Source: Corallococcus sp. AS-1-6 (GTDB lineage Bacteria; Myxococcota; Myxococcia; Myxococcales; Myxococcaceae). From it: a stretch of 64,000 bases of DNA. Shown here in pieces: positions 7,670 through 15,186 of this stretch. Each line of letters begins with the position of its first letter. Position 1 is the first letter of the stretch. The DNA is taken from assembly GCF_020037015.1 (NCBI RefSeq), contig NZ_JAIQDE010000002.1, positions 1 to 64,000 of the forward strand, given 5' to 3'. Both the position numbers and the translations under genes were made by a program. Below the pieces are notes generated by a model. It saw only the letters and a program-made list of their open reading frames with translations, was not told where the DNA came from and ran no database searches.

Positions 7670-10234
7670 ATGGCGGACGTCGCCCTTCCCATCGATCCCC
7701 TCCTGCCTGACATCGTCTCCACGCTCCGGAGCGCGCGGTCGCTCGTGCTGGAGGCGCCGCCCGGCGCGGGCAAGACGACCCGTGTTCCCCGCGCGCTCTT
7801 GGAGGCAGGGCTGGGCGCTGGCAAGGAGATCGTCGTCCTCCAGCCCCGGCGGCTGCCCACCCGGCTCGCCGCGCAGCGCGTGTCCGAGGAGATTGGCGAG
7901 CGCGTGGGCGAGACCGTCGGCTACCAGGTCCGCTTCGAGGACGTCCGCGGGCCCAAGACGCGCATGTCCTTCGTCACCGAGGGCGTGCTCGGACGCCGTC
8001 TGCTCACCGACCCCACCCTGCGCGACGTGGGCATCGTCGTACTCGACGAGTTCCACGAGCGGCACCTGTCCGCGGACATCTCGCTCGCGCTCCTGCGGCG
8101 GCTGCAGGAGACGGCCCGCCCGGACCTCAAGCTCGTGGTGATGTCCGCGACCCTGGAGGCCGAGCCCGTCCGCGCGTACCTGGGCGGCGCCCCTTCCCTG
8201 CGCTCCGAGGGCCGCCGCTTCGACGTCAGCGTCGAATACCTGTCCGCGCCGGACGAGCGGCACCTGGATCAGCAGGTGCTCTCCGCGCTCAAGCGCCTGT
8301 TCACCCAGGGCGTCGACGGAGACGTGCTCGTGTTCCTCCCCGGTGCCGGGGAGATCCGCCGCGCGCGCGACACCTGCGCGGAGTTCGCCGAGCGCCATGA
8401 CGCCGACGTGCTCCCGCTGCATGGCGACCTCTCTCCCGCGGAGCAGGACCGCGCCGTGCGCCGCAGCTCGCGCCGGAAGATCATCCTGTCCACCAACGTC
8501 GCGGAGACGTCCGTCACCATCGACGGCGTCGCGGTCGTCATCGACAGCGGGCTTGCTCGCGTGGCGTCCCACTCGCCCTGGTCCGGGCTGCCGCAGCTCA
8601 AGCTGGGCAAGGTGAGCCGGGCCTCCGCCGTGCAGCGCGCCGGCCGCGCGGGCCGCACCCGGGCCGGGCACTGCGTGCGCCTCTACACCCAGCATGACTT
8701 CGACGGCAGGCCGGATCAGGAGGCCCCGGAGATCCGCCGCACCGACCTGGCCGAGACGGTGCTCTCGCTGCGTGCGTCGGGCGTGAAGGACCTGACGGCG
8801 TTCCCATTCTTCGAGCCGCCCCCCGCCCCCGCCCTGGAGGCCGCGGAGACGCTGCTGCGCCGGCTGGGCGCGGTGGACCCGAAGGGCGGCGTGACGGACG
8901 TGGGCCAGCGGCTCTTGCGCTTCCCCGTCCACCCCCGCCAGGCGCGCGTCATCGTCGAGGGCGAGCGGCGGGGCGTGGGCGGTGATGCCGCTGTGCTCGC
9001 GGCCCTCATGGGCGAGCGCGACATCCGCCGCGAGGCCCGCGCCAACCTGGGCGGCGGGGGCCGTGCGTCCGCGCTCGTCAGCGGGCCTTCCGACCTGCTG
9101 GAGCTCCTGGAGCGCTTCCGCGAGGCCGGCCGTTCAGGCTTCGCCTCCGGCCGCATGCAGTCGCTGTCCCTGGACGCGGGCGCGGTGCAGTCCGTGGAGC
9201 GCGTGCAGAAGCAGTTGCGCCGCGCGGTCCGCGAACAGGGCTCGCGCCCCAGCCGCCCCGAGGACGTGGAGCAGGCGCTGATGCTCAGCGTGCTCGCGGG
9301 CTACCCGGACCGTGTGGCCCGCAGGCGGCGGCCCCGCTCCCCGGAGCTGCTCATGTTCGGCGGCGGCACCACCAGCCTGTCCGAGTTCAGCGTCGTCCAG
9401 GACGCGGAGCTGATGGTCGCCGTGGACGCGGAGGAGCGCCCCGGCCGCGGCGCCGTCGTGCGGCTCGCCAGCGCCGTGGAGGCCGAGTGGCTGCTGGACC
9501 TCTACCCGGACGCGCTGGAGGAGGTGGACACCCTCCAGTGGAACGCGGACTCGCGCCGCGTGGAGCGGCTCACCCGGCTGGCCTACGGCAACCTCGTGCT
9601 GGAGGAGACGCGCACGCCCGCACCGCCGTCCGAGGAGGCCGCGCGCGTGCTGGCCGAGGCGGCGCTGGCCGCGGGCCCGGAGCGCTTCGCGGAGCCCGAG
9701 GCGCTGGAGCAGTGGCGCACCCGCGTGGACCTGCTGGGCAAGGCGTTCCCCGAGGCGGGCTTCCCCACCGTGGACGCGGGCTTCATGCGCGACGCGCTGG
9801 CGTCCCTGTGCGTGGGCGCGCGCAGCTTCTCCGACCTGGAGGGCGTGTCGCTGCTGGACGCGCTCTACGCGCGGCTCACCTCCGAGCAGCAGCGCCTCTT
9901 GGCGAACCACGCCCCCGAGCGCGTCACCCTGCCTGGCGGGCGCGGCGTGAAGGTGCACTACGAGCCCAACAAGCCACCCTGGGTGGAGTCACGGCTGCAG
10001 GACTTCTTCGGGATGGCGCAGGGGCCCAGCGTGGGCGCGGGCCGCGTGCCGCTGGTGTTGCACCTGCTGGCCCCCAACATGCGCGCCGTGCAGGTGACGA
10101 CCGACCTGGCGGGCTTCTGGGAGCGTCACTACCCGGCGATCCGCAAGGAGCTGTGCCGCAAGTACCCCCGGCACTCGTGGCCCGAGGATCCGCGCCACGC
10201 CGAGCCGCCCGCGCCCCGTCCTCCGAGGCGCTGA
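7670..10234 (+). CDS. hrpB: ATP-dependent RNA helicase HrpB
   Basis: A DEAH/RHA-type superfamily 2 helicase of 854 aa, near the usual HrpB length. From the chosen ATG (GAGGAA ribosome site; an in-frame GTG lies six codons upstream) it shows motif I PPGAGKT (about 30-36), motif II DEFH (126-129), motif III SAT (MSATLEAEP), motif V/VI STNVAETSVTI and QRAGRAGRT, then the HA2 region and the HrpB-specific C-terminal domain (PNKPPWVESRLQDFFGM). DEFHERHLS is characteristic of HrpB. Its substrate is unknown in most bacteria. It ends 18 nt from the convergent GNAT gene. Confidence 0.93.
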   Translation: MADVALPIDPLLPDIVSTLRSARSLVLEAPPGAGKTTRVPRALLEAGLGAGKEIVVLQPRRLPTRLAAQRVSEEIGERVGETVGYQVRFEDVRGPKTRMSFVTEGVLGRRLLTDPTLRDVGIVVLDEFHERHLSADISLALLRRLQETARPDLKLVVMSATLEAEPVRAYLGGAPSLRSEGRRFDVSVEYLSAPDERHLDQQVLSALKRLFTQGVDGDVLVFLPGAGEIRRARDTCAEFAERHDADVLPLHGDLSPAEQDRAVRRSSRRKIILSTNVAETSVTIDGVAVVIDSGLARVASHSPWSGLPQLKLGKVSRASAVQRAGRAGRTRAGHCVRLYTQHDFDGRPDQEAPEIRRTDLAETVLSLRASGVKDLTAFPFFEPPPAPALEAAETLLRRLGAVDPKGGVTDVGQRLLRFPVHPRQARVIVEGERRGVGGDAAVLAALMGERDIRREARANLGGGGRASALVSGPSDLLELLERFREAGRSGFASGRMQSLSLDAGAVQSVERVQKQLRRAVREQGSRPSRPEDVEQALMLSVLAGYPDRVARRRRPRSPELLMFGGGTTSLSEFSVVQDAELMVAVDAEERPGRGAVVRLASAVEAEWLLDLYPDALEEVDTLQWNADSRRVERLTRLAYGNLVLEETRTPAPPSEEAARVLAEAALAAGPERFAEPEALEQWRTRVDLLGKAFPEAGFPTVDAGFMRDALASLCVGARSFSDLEGVSLLDALYARLTSEQQRLLANHAPERVTLPGGRGVKVHYEPNKPPWVESRLQDFFGMAQGPSVGAGRVPLVLHLLAPNMRAVQVTTDLAGFWERHYPAIRKELCRKYPRHSWPEDPRHAEPPAPRPPRR

Positions 10235-10252
10235 CGGCGAAGCGGCGCGGGA

Positions 10253-10732
10253 CTACAGCCGCTTGTGCATCTCCAGGTGGTCGATGCCGGCTTCGTCGAA
10301 GACGGCGCCGACGGGCTGGTAGCCGTGCTTCTTGTAGAAGTCGAGCGCGTAGAGCTGGGCGTGCAGCATGATGCCGTTCACGTTGCGGCGGCGCGCCTCC
10401 TCCTCCAGCGACGTGAGGAGCAGCGAGCCCACGCGGGCCTTGCGGTGCGCCTGGAGCACCGCCATGCGGCCAATCTGGCCCCACGTCCCGGTCTGCCCCG
10501 CGGGCGGCTCCGGCAGCTTCACCAGCCGGCCGGTGCCGATGGCGTGGCCGCCCTGGTAGGCGATGACGTGGTAGGCGTGGGCGTCCTCGGCGTCGCGCTC
10601 GATGCCCTCGGGCACGTGCTGTTCCTCGATGAACACCACCTCGCGGATGGCGAGGGCCTGCATGAGCTCCGCCTCGTCCTTGATGTGGGCGATGGTGACG
10701 GGTGCCGGGGATGTCTCTGGAGGCGTCGGCAT
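10253..10732 (-). CDS. GNAT-family N-acetyltransferase (ElaA-like)
   Basis: This is a 159-aa single-domain acetyltransferase. It starts with a short Pro/Thr leader, then IREVVFIEEQHVPEG (beta1-alpha1), IGTGRLVKL, and the acetyl-CoA-binding motif A IGRMAVLQAHRKARVGSLLL (Q/R-x-x-G-x-G/A variant) followed by LHAQLYALDFYKKHGYQPVG (beta-alpha with Tyr). FIEEQ and LHAQ...FYKKHGY are typical of the ElaA branch; the acceptor is unknown. The chosen start is the ATG before PTPPETS; an ATG 24 codons upstream would add a Cys/Arg-rich extension unlike the family. It converges with hrpB. Confidence 0.85.
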   Translation of the reverse strand: MPTPPETSPAPVTIAHIKDEAELMQALAIREVVFIEEQHVPEGIERDAEDAHAYHVIAYQGGHAIGTGRLVKLPEPPAGQTGTWGQIGRMAVLQAHRKARVGSLLLTSLEEEARRRNVNGIMLHAQLYALDFYKKHGYQPVGAVFDEAGIDHLEMHKRL

Positions 10733-10945
10733 GGCTCCGGGCAAGGTACACAAAAGCCCGCGCCGCCAACAGGCGGAAAAAACCACCGCCCGCCGCCCCG
10801 GCACGCCCCGCGCGCGCTCGCCCCGTCCCCTGCCCCCTGGCCCCGAAAGGGACTGTCGCGAAAGCCCCGCCGCATCGGGTCATCCGGTTGCAATTGCCCT
10901 CTCACGTCGGGCCCGGAGCGGACCGCACTCCGCGCATGGGTGGGG

Positions 10946-10974
10946 CCTCCCGGAGGAGGATCACCTCCGGGAGG
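10946..10974. repeat. Perfect 11-bp inverted repeat upstream of a secreted-protein gene
   Basis: CCTCCCGGAGG (10946-10956) and CCTCCGGGAGG (10964-10974) pair perfectly around a 7-nt loop AGGATCA. It ends 2 nt before an in-frame ATG (10977) and 20 nt before the preferred ATG (10995). It has no T-tract, so it is more likely a leader hairpin or operator than a terminator. Confidence 0.65.
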
Positions 10975-10994
10975 GCATGGTAGGGTTCAGGCCG

Positions 10995-12044
10995 ATGCGT
11001 ACCCGTGCCCTCTTCGCCCTGTCCGTGGGCCTGCTGTCGACGCCCGCGCTCGCCCAGAAGGAGTTCTTTTTTGGAACGGGAGAGCCGCCCGTGTTCCGCG
11101 AAGCGGACATGGACAAGCGGTTCCTCCGCTCCCGCGTCAATCAGGCCCTGGTCCAGGGGACGAGCGACGCGAACTGCGCGCAGTTGGTGGGCGCGCTGCT
11201 CACCATCGTGGGCGAGTCCGCGCCGTACCTGCACAAGCGCGACGAGAACTTCTACCTGGACCCCGTGCTGATCCAGGCGCTGGGCACGCAGCTCTCCACG
11301 CCGCGCTTCCCGGCCAACATGTTCCTGGTGTCGATGATGCGGCGGGTGCTCATCGACAAGCGGCTGCCGCCGGAGTGGATGCAGACGGCGGTGGCGCTCG
11401 CGCCGTACTACCCGCCGTTGGACCTGAGCAAGCTGCGCTTCATCGCGGATGGCGTGAAGCCGGTGGACAGCTTCTTCTTCACGCTGCCCGCGATGCTGGA
11501 GCGCTACGACGTGGAGGTCCTCAAGGCCAACACCACCGCGGCCAGCGTGGCGGACGCGAAGTTCCGCGACGACTACCTGGACAAGGAGGTCGCCTTCGCG
11601 GGGCTGGAGTTCGTCGACGCGAAGCTGGAGAAGCCCAAGAAGAAGAGCAAGAAGGGCCCTCCGCCGGAGCCTCCTGCGCTGGTGGCCCGGCTCGTCTTCT
11701 ACCTGCCGGATCCGGGCAATGACGGCCTGCTGTCCGGGCTCACCTACGGCAAGCCGAAGGTGCGGCCCGCCATCAACATCACGGCGCGGTTGAAGGACGA
11801 CCAGTACACGCCGCTGACGCAGTTGCCGAAGGGCGCGCGCGTGCTCCTGCGCGGCCGCTTCTGGGAGTACCGCAAGCAGCTCAAGGAGCTGGAGGTGCGC
11901 GACGCGTACCTCTTCCAGGACCGAGACTGGGCCCAGAACCCCGCGCTCGCGGATCCCAACGCCGTGGCGGCCTGTCCGCTCGCGTTCAACGACCTGACGG
12001 GCACCGCGCCCATGCAGCCGGGCGGCTTCGGCAGCAAGCGCTGA
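10995..12044 (+). CDS. Secreted protein with a possible OB-fold region, function unknown
   Basis: A 349-aa protein has a clear signal peptide (MRTRALFALSVGLLSTPALA, cleavage before QKEF). The N-terminal half is helical (NCAQLVGALLTIVGE, NMFLVSMMRRVL, LPAMLERYDVEVL). The second half (about 190-310) reads as a five-strand OB-like barrel: VAFAGLEFVDAKL, LVARLVFYLP, INITARLKDD, ARVLLRGRFWEY, LKELEVRDAYLF. A lysine-rich loop (KKKSKK) interrupts the first strands. No catalytic motif is seen. The ATG used is the one directly before the signal peptide; ATG 10977 would add six residues. A G/C hairpin follows the stop. Confidence 0.6.
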   Translation: MRTRALFALSVGLLSTPALAQKEFFFGTGEPPVFREADMDKRFLRSRVNQALVQGTSDANCAQLVGALLTIVGESAPYLHKRDENFYLDPVLIQALGTQLSTPRFPANMFLVSMMRRVLIDKRLPPEWMQTAVALAPYYPPLDLSKLRFIADGVKPVDSFFFTLPAMLERYDVEVLKANTTAASVADAKFRDDYLDKEVAFAGLEFVDAKLEKPKKKSKKGPPPEPPALVARLVFYLPDPGNDGLLSGLTYGKPKVRPAINITARLKDDQYTPLTQLPKGARVLLRGRFWEYRKQLKELEVRDAYLFQDRDWAQNPALADPNAVAACPLAFNDLTGTAPMQPGGFGSKR

Positions 12045-12080
12045 AGCGCGCCGTCCCGCGTTCCGCACGCCCATCCCGGG

Positions 12081-12103
12081 GGCGGCACCCCTGCCGTGCC
12101 GCC
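12081..12103 (+). terminator. GC-rich hairpin after the 10995-12044 gene
   Basis: GGCGGCAC (12081-12088) pairs with GTGCCGCC (12096-12103) around a 7-nt loop, 37 nt after the stop. No T-run follows, so the terminator call is tentative. Confidence 0.4.
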
Positions 12104-12143
12104 TCCGCCGCGCCCCCTCCTCCCGGGAGCGCGCCCCGCCTGA

Positions 12144-12160
12144 CTGGCACGGCCGCTGCT
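12144..12160 (+). promoter_or_regulatory. Sigma-54 (RpoN) promoter
   Basis: CTGGCACGGCCGCTGCT carries the -24 element TGGCAC exactly and a -12 element CTGC (consensus TTGC), with GG (12146-12147) and GC (12158-12159) separated by exactly 10 nt. A start about 12 nt later (near 12171) gives a 24-nt leader for the ATG at 12195, with GAGG correctly placed before it. It also rules out the in-frame ATG at 12162, which lies upstream of the predicted start. Sigma-54 promoters need an AAA+ activator; none is in this window. Confidence 0.75.
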
Positions 12161-12194
12161 CATGCCCGCGCATCCCTTGCGCGCGAGGCACGCC

Positions 12195-13013
12195 ATGAAG
12201 GTCGAAGGTCAGGACGCCCCTTCCAAAAACGAGAAGGTCCCCCCGGAGAAGGACGCGTTCCAACAGGTCCTCCAGCGGACCTCCGGACGGCCCGGCGCGC
12301 CACCGCGTCCCGGGCCCCGCCGCGAGCCGGTGGCTCCAGGCCCCGTTCCGAAGCCCGGCCTGCTCCGCGCCGGTGGACAGGGGCCGGCGACGCGGGCGAC
12401 TCCGGCGCTTCCCGGCGTCCGTGCGGCGGGGACCGTCCTCTCGACGACGCGCAGCGCGCTGGGGAGCCCGGAGACGCTCCGCCAGGCCCGGCAGGACATG
12501 CACGTGGAGGCGCGGCGGCTGGGGGCGGTGCGGCAGGAGGCGCTCGCGGAGGGCGGGACGCAGGCCACCCACCGTGCGTCGGAGCTGCTGGCCCGCGAGG
12601 TGGAGCGCTCCTTCCGCGCGGAGCCCCGTCCCGTGTTGTCTCCCCTCCCCGCGTCCTCGCGGGATGACCGTTCCCCGGAAGGCCTGTCGCGCGGCCCCGC
12701 GCCCGAAGGTGCTCGCGTGGCGAGCGGCTCCGCGGAGGGTGCCGCACCGGCCGGCCCTCCTGTCGCCCAGGTCGAGTCCACCCTGGCGCTCATCGAGAAG
12801 ATCGAGGTCTTCGTGAAGTCACAGCGGCCGGCGCTGGGACTCAGCCTGCGGGGGCCGCTGGAGGCCACCGTGGAGGTGGAGCGGACGGGGCCCCGGGAGG
12901 TGGCGCTGCGCATCCAGGGGCGCCATGGGCCCGTTCCCGCCGAGGACGTGGCGCGGTTGCGCGATGCGTTGGAGGCGCGGGGGCTGCGGCTCAGCGTCCT
13001 CCAGGCGGGGTGA
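12195..13013 (+). CDS. FliK/YscP-like C-terminal domain protein, sigma-54 controlled
   Basis: This 272-aa protein has a long disordered Pro/Arg/Ala-rich N-terminal two-thirds with one helical segment (LRQARQDMHVEARRLGAVRQ). Its compact C-terminal 75 residues (about 195-272) read IEVFVKSQRPALGLSLRGPL-EATVEVERTGPREVALRIQG-...LRDALEARGLRLSVLQAG. Layout and beta pattern resemble the C-terminal substrate-switch domain of flagellar hook-length and type III secretion needle-length proteins. Gliding myxobacteria lack flagella, so a needle-like secretion or other export role would be expected. This is similarity of pattern, not a confirmed family match. Its promoter is sigma-54 type. Confidence 0.45.
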   Translation: MKVEGQDAPSKNEKVPPEKDAFQQVLQRTSGRPGAPPRPGPRREPVAPGPVPKPGLLRAGGQGPATRATPALPGVRAAGTVLSTTRSALGSPETLRQARQDMHVEARRLGAVRQEALAEGGTQATHRASELLAREVERSFRAEPRPVLSPLPASSRDDRSPEGLSRGPAPEGARVASGSAEGAAPAGPPVAQVESTLALIEKIEVFVKSQRPALGLSLRGPLEATVEVERTGPREVALRIQGRHGPVPAEDVARLRDALEARGLRLSVLQAG

Positions 13014-13052
13014 ACGTCCGGCGATGCCCTTCCCCCGCCAGCCTCCACGAAC

Positions 13053-13092
13053 GATGAAAGCCCTCACGCCAGGGGGCGCAAGGGCCTTCATC
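13053..13092. terminator. Bidirectional terminator between convergent genes
   Basis: GATGAAAGCCCT (13053-13064) and AGGGCCTTCATC (13081-13092) form a 12-bp stem with one mismatch around a 16-nt loop. It lies between the FliK-like gene and the convergent ferredoxin gene and can serve both. Confidence 0.6.
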
Positions 13093-13125
13093 ACCACGGG
13101 CGCACTCGGGCGACTCGGCCCGCGC

Positions 13126-13461
13126 CTACTTCCCGGGCGCGGTGTTCAGCTCCGCGCGCTTGCCCTTCTTGTCCTTGTACTCCTCGGCCTCGGGCAGGGC
13201 GGCCTTCTTCTCCGCGATGTTGGGCCACTTGGACGCGAAGTCGGTGTTGAGCTTCTTGTACTCCGACCACTCCGAGGGCAGCTCGGTCTCGGGGAAGATC
13301 GCCTTGGTCGGGCAGACGGGCTCGCAAGCGCCGCAGTCGATGCACTCGTCCGGGTGGATCACGAGGAAGTTCGCGCCCTCGTAGAAGCAGTTGACCGGGC
13401 ACACCTCGACACAGTCGGTGTACTTGCACTTGATGCAAGGCTCGGCGACGACGTAGGCCAT
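13126..13461 (-). CDS. fdxA: 7Fe ferredoxin ([3Fe-4S][4Fe-4S])
   Basis: This 111-aa soluble electron carrier has Cys at 9, 12, 17, 21 and 25 ([17 protein letters not shown]) and at 40, 43, 46 and 50 ([11 protein letters not shown]). This matches FdxA-type seven-iron ferredoxins, in which one cluster lacks the fourth ligand. The acidic C-terminal extension after residue 60 (TELPSEW...WPNI) is typical of this family. The start is the ATG with AGGAGAG at 7 nt; an upstream in-frame ATG would add an Arg-rich extension unlike ferredoxins. No partner oxidoreductase is adjacent. Confidence 0.92.
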   Translation of the reverse strand: MAYVVAEPCIKCKYTDCVEVCPVNCFYEGANFLVIHPDECIDCGACEPVCPTKAIFPETELPSEWSEYKKLNTDFASKWPNIAEKKAALPEAEEYKDKKGKRAELNTAPGK

Positions 13462-13572
13462 GTTGATCTCTCCTCTGTGCGGATTTCCGCGCGTCCGTGG
13501 CCGCGCACAGTAGATGGTTGCGGCCGGGGTTGGCACCCTGAATTTAGGGGCCCACCCGGTCCGCTTCCCCGG

Positions 13573-14661
13573 TCAGCCCAGCAAGCCCTGCGCCCGAAGC
13601 AGCTCCGCCACCAGGATGGCGCCCTTCGCGGCCCCCATCTTGGTGTTGTGGGAGACGAGCACGTACTTGAAGCCGTTCTCCAGCACGCCGTCCTCGCGGA
13701 TGCGGCCCACCGTGGTGGCCATGCCGCCGTGGGTGTCCCGGTCCATGCGGGGCTGGGGGCGGAACGGGTCGTCCAGCACTTCAATCCACCGGGGCGGAGC
13801 GGACGGCAGGTCCTTCGCCACCTGGGCGCCCTGCCACTCGCGCATCGCCTGGGCGACCTCCGCCACGGAGGCCTTCTTCCCGAGCGACACGAAGACGGAC
13901 TCGGTGTGGCCCTCCAGGACGGCGACGCGGGTGCAGGTGCAGGAGACGCGCACGTCGTGCGGGGTGAGCGCCGAGCCCGCGGGGTCGAGCGCCCCGAGGA
14001 TCTTCTTCGTCTCCACCTCGACCTTGTGCTCCTCCTTGGGGATGTAGGGCACGACGTTGTCGAGGATGTCCAGGCCGATGACGCCGGGCGACCGTCCGGC
14101 GCCGGACATGGCCTGGAGGCTGGTCATCAGCACGGCCTTCACGCCGAAGCGCTCGGCCAGGGGGGCCAGCGTCACGGCGAGGCCGGTGGTGGTGCAGTTG
14201 GGGATGGGGACGATGAAGCCCTTCCACCCGCGCTGCCGGCGCTGCTCGTGGATGAGCGGGGCGTGGGCGGCGTTCACGGGGGGGATGAGCAGGGGCACGT
14301 CCGCGTCGTAGCGGAAGGCGCTCGCGGCGGAGAACACCGGGATGTCCCGGGCCAGGCGCGGCTCGATTTCACGGGCGACGTCCGCCTCCACGGCGGAGAA
14401 GGCGATGTCGTAGTCCTTCGCCTGGACGGCGTCGCCGCTGACCACGGTCATGCGGGCGATGGCCTCCGGGAGCGGCTCCGGGACGAACCAGGCGAGCATG
14501 CCGTTGGAGGCGCGCAGGGCGTCCGCGTAGGTTTTTCCGGCGGAGCGGGGCGAAGCGGCGAGCCCGGTCAGCTCGATGAACGGGTGGTCCTTCAGGGCAG
14601 CGATGAACTGCTGGCCCGCGAGTCCGGTGGCGCCAATGAGTACGGCGCGAAGCTTGGCCAT
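13573..14661 (-). CDS. asd: Aspartate-semialdehyde dehydrogenase, archaeal/fungal type
   Basis: This 362-aa enzyme reduces aspartyl-4-phosphate to aspartate semialdehyde with NADPH, the branch-point step to Lys, Thr and Met. The NADP loop is GATGLAGQQF (10-19), and the catalytic Cys156 lies in IPNCTTTG, followed by LQAMSGAGRSPGVIGLDILDN and the basic/His region HTESVFVSLG. The NCTT form and the EEHKVEVETKKILG segment mark the archaeal/fungal-type branch rather than the shorter bacterial-type PNCSTIQ enzyme. It lies 111 nt upstream of the ferredoxin gene on the same strand, with no evident functional link. Confidence 0.9.
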   Translation of the reverse strand: MAKLRAVLIGATGLAGQQFIAALKDHPFIELTGLAASPRSAGKTYADALRASNGMLAWFVPEPLPEAIARMTVVSGDAVQAKDYDIAFSAVEADVAREIEPRLARDIPVFSAASAFRYDADVPLLIPPVNAAHAPLIHEQRRQRGWKGFIVPIPNCTTTGLAVTLAPLAERFGVKAVLMTSLQAMSGAGRSPGVIGLDILDNVVPYIPKEEHKVEVETKKILGALDPAGSALTPHDVRVSCTCTRVAVLEGHTESVFVSLGKKASVAEVAQAMREWQGAQVAKDLPSAPPRWIEVLDDPFRPQPRMDRDTHGGMATTVGRIREDGVLENGFKYVLVSHNTKMGAAKGAILVAELLRAQGLLG

Positions 14662-14730
14662 CGTGGAGGGTCTCCGGTGGAGGCGGCAGGGCGCTCCTTA
14701 CACTGTTTCACGACGCGCTGCATCCGCCGC

Positions 14731-15117
14731 TCAACGGTGGGCGTGGGAGGGGGCGCGCGTGTGGCGTTCCGTGGGGTAGCCCCCCGTCACCCAGGCGTGG
14801 AGGCCGCCGGCGAGGCAGACGGCGTTGCGCCCCCGCAGGCGCAGCACGCGGCAGACGCGGCGGATGTCCGCGCAGTCCTGGGTGGTGCCGCAGAGGACGA
14901 TGAGCTCGTCGTCCGGCAGCATCGCCAGGTCCCGCGCGATCTCCGAGGCCGTCATGCGCAGCGCGCCGGGGATGTGGATCTCGAACCGCTCCCAGTCCAT
15001 CGCGTCGCGGCAATCCAGGACGAGCACATCCTCGTCCCCCAGACGCATGAACAGCTCATCGCAAATGATGGTGGGCTCCACCGGGACCTCCCCGAGGCGA
15101 CTGACTCCATCGAACAT
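14731..15117 (-). CDS. Single-domain rhodanese
   Basis: A 128-aa protein with the rhodanese fold: VLVLDCRDAMDWERFEIHIPGALRM (D-x-R and H-IPGA motifs), then the active-site loop LCGTTQD with Cys76, and LAGGLHAWVTGGYP at the end (GG...W..GGYP is the C-terminal rhodanese motif). Rhodaneses transfer sulfane sulfur to cyanide or protein thiols through a Cys persulfide. The six-residue loop starting at Cys76 is sulfurtransferase-like. It has no signal peptide, so it acts in the cytoplasm. It lies between asd and an acyl-CoA dehydrogenase on the same strand. Confidence 0.85.
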   Translation of the reverse strand: MFDGVSRLGEVPVEPTIICDELFMRLGDEDVLVLDCRDAMDWERFEIHIPGALRMTASEIARDLAMLPDDELIVLCGTTQDCADIRRVCRVLRLRGRNAVCLAGGLHAWVTGGYPTERHTRAPSHAHR

Positions 15118-15186
15118 GAACCGGAGGGCTTCTTCCGCTCTTCCCGCCTGTCCGCCCGCCTGCTCCGGGGAGGCCCGCCGGGGGCG

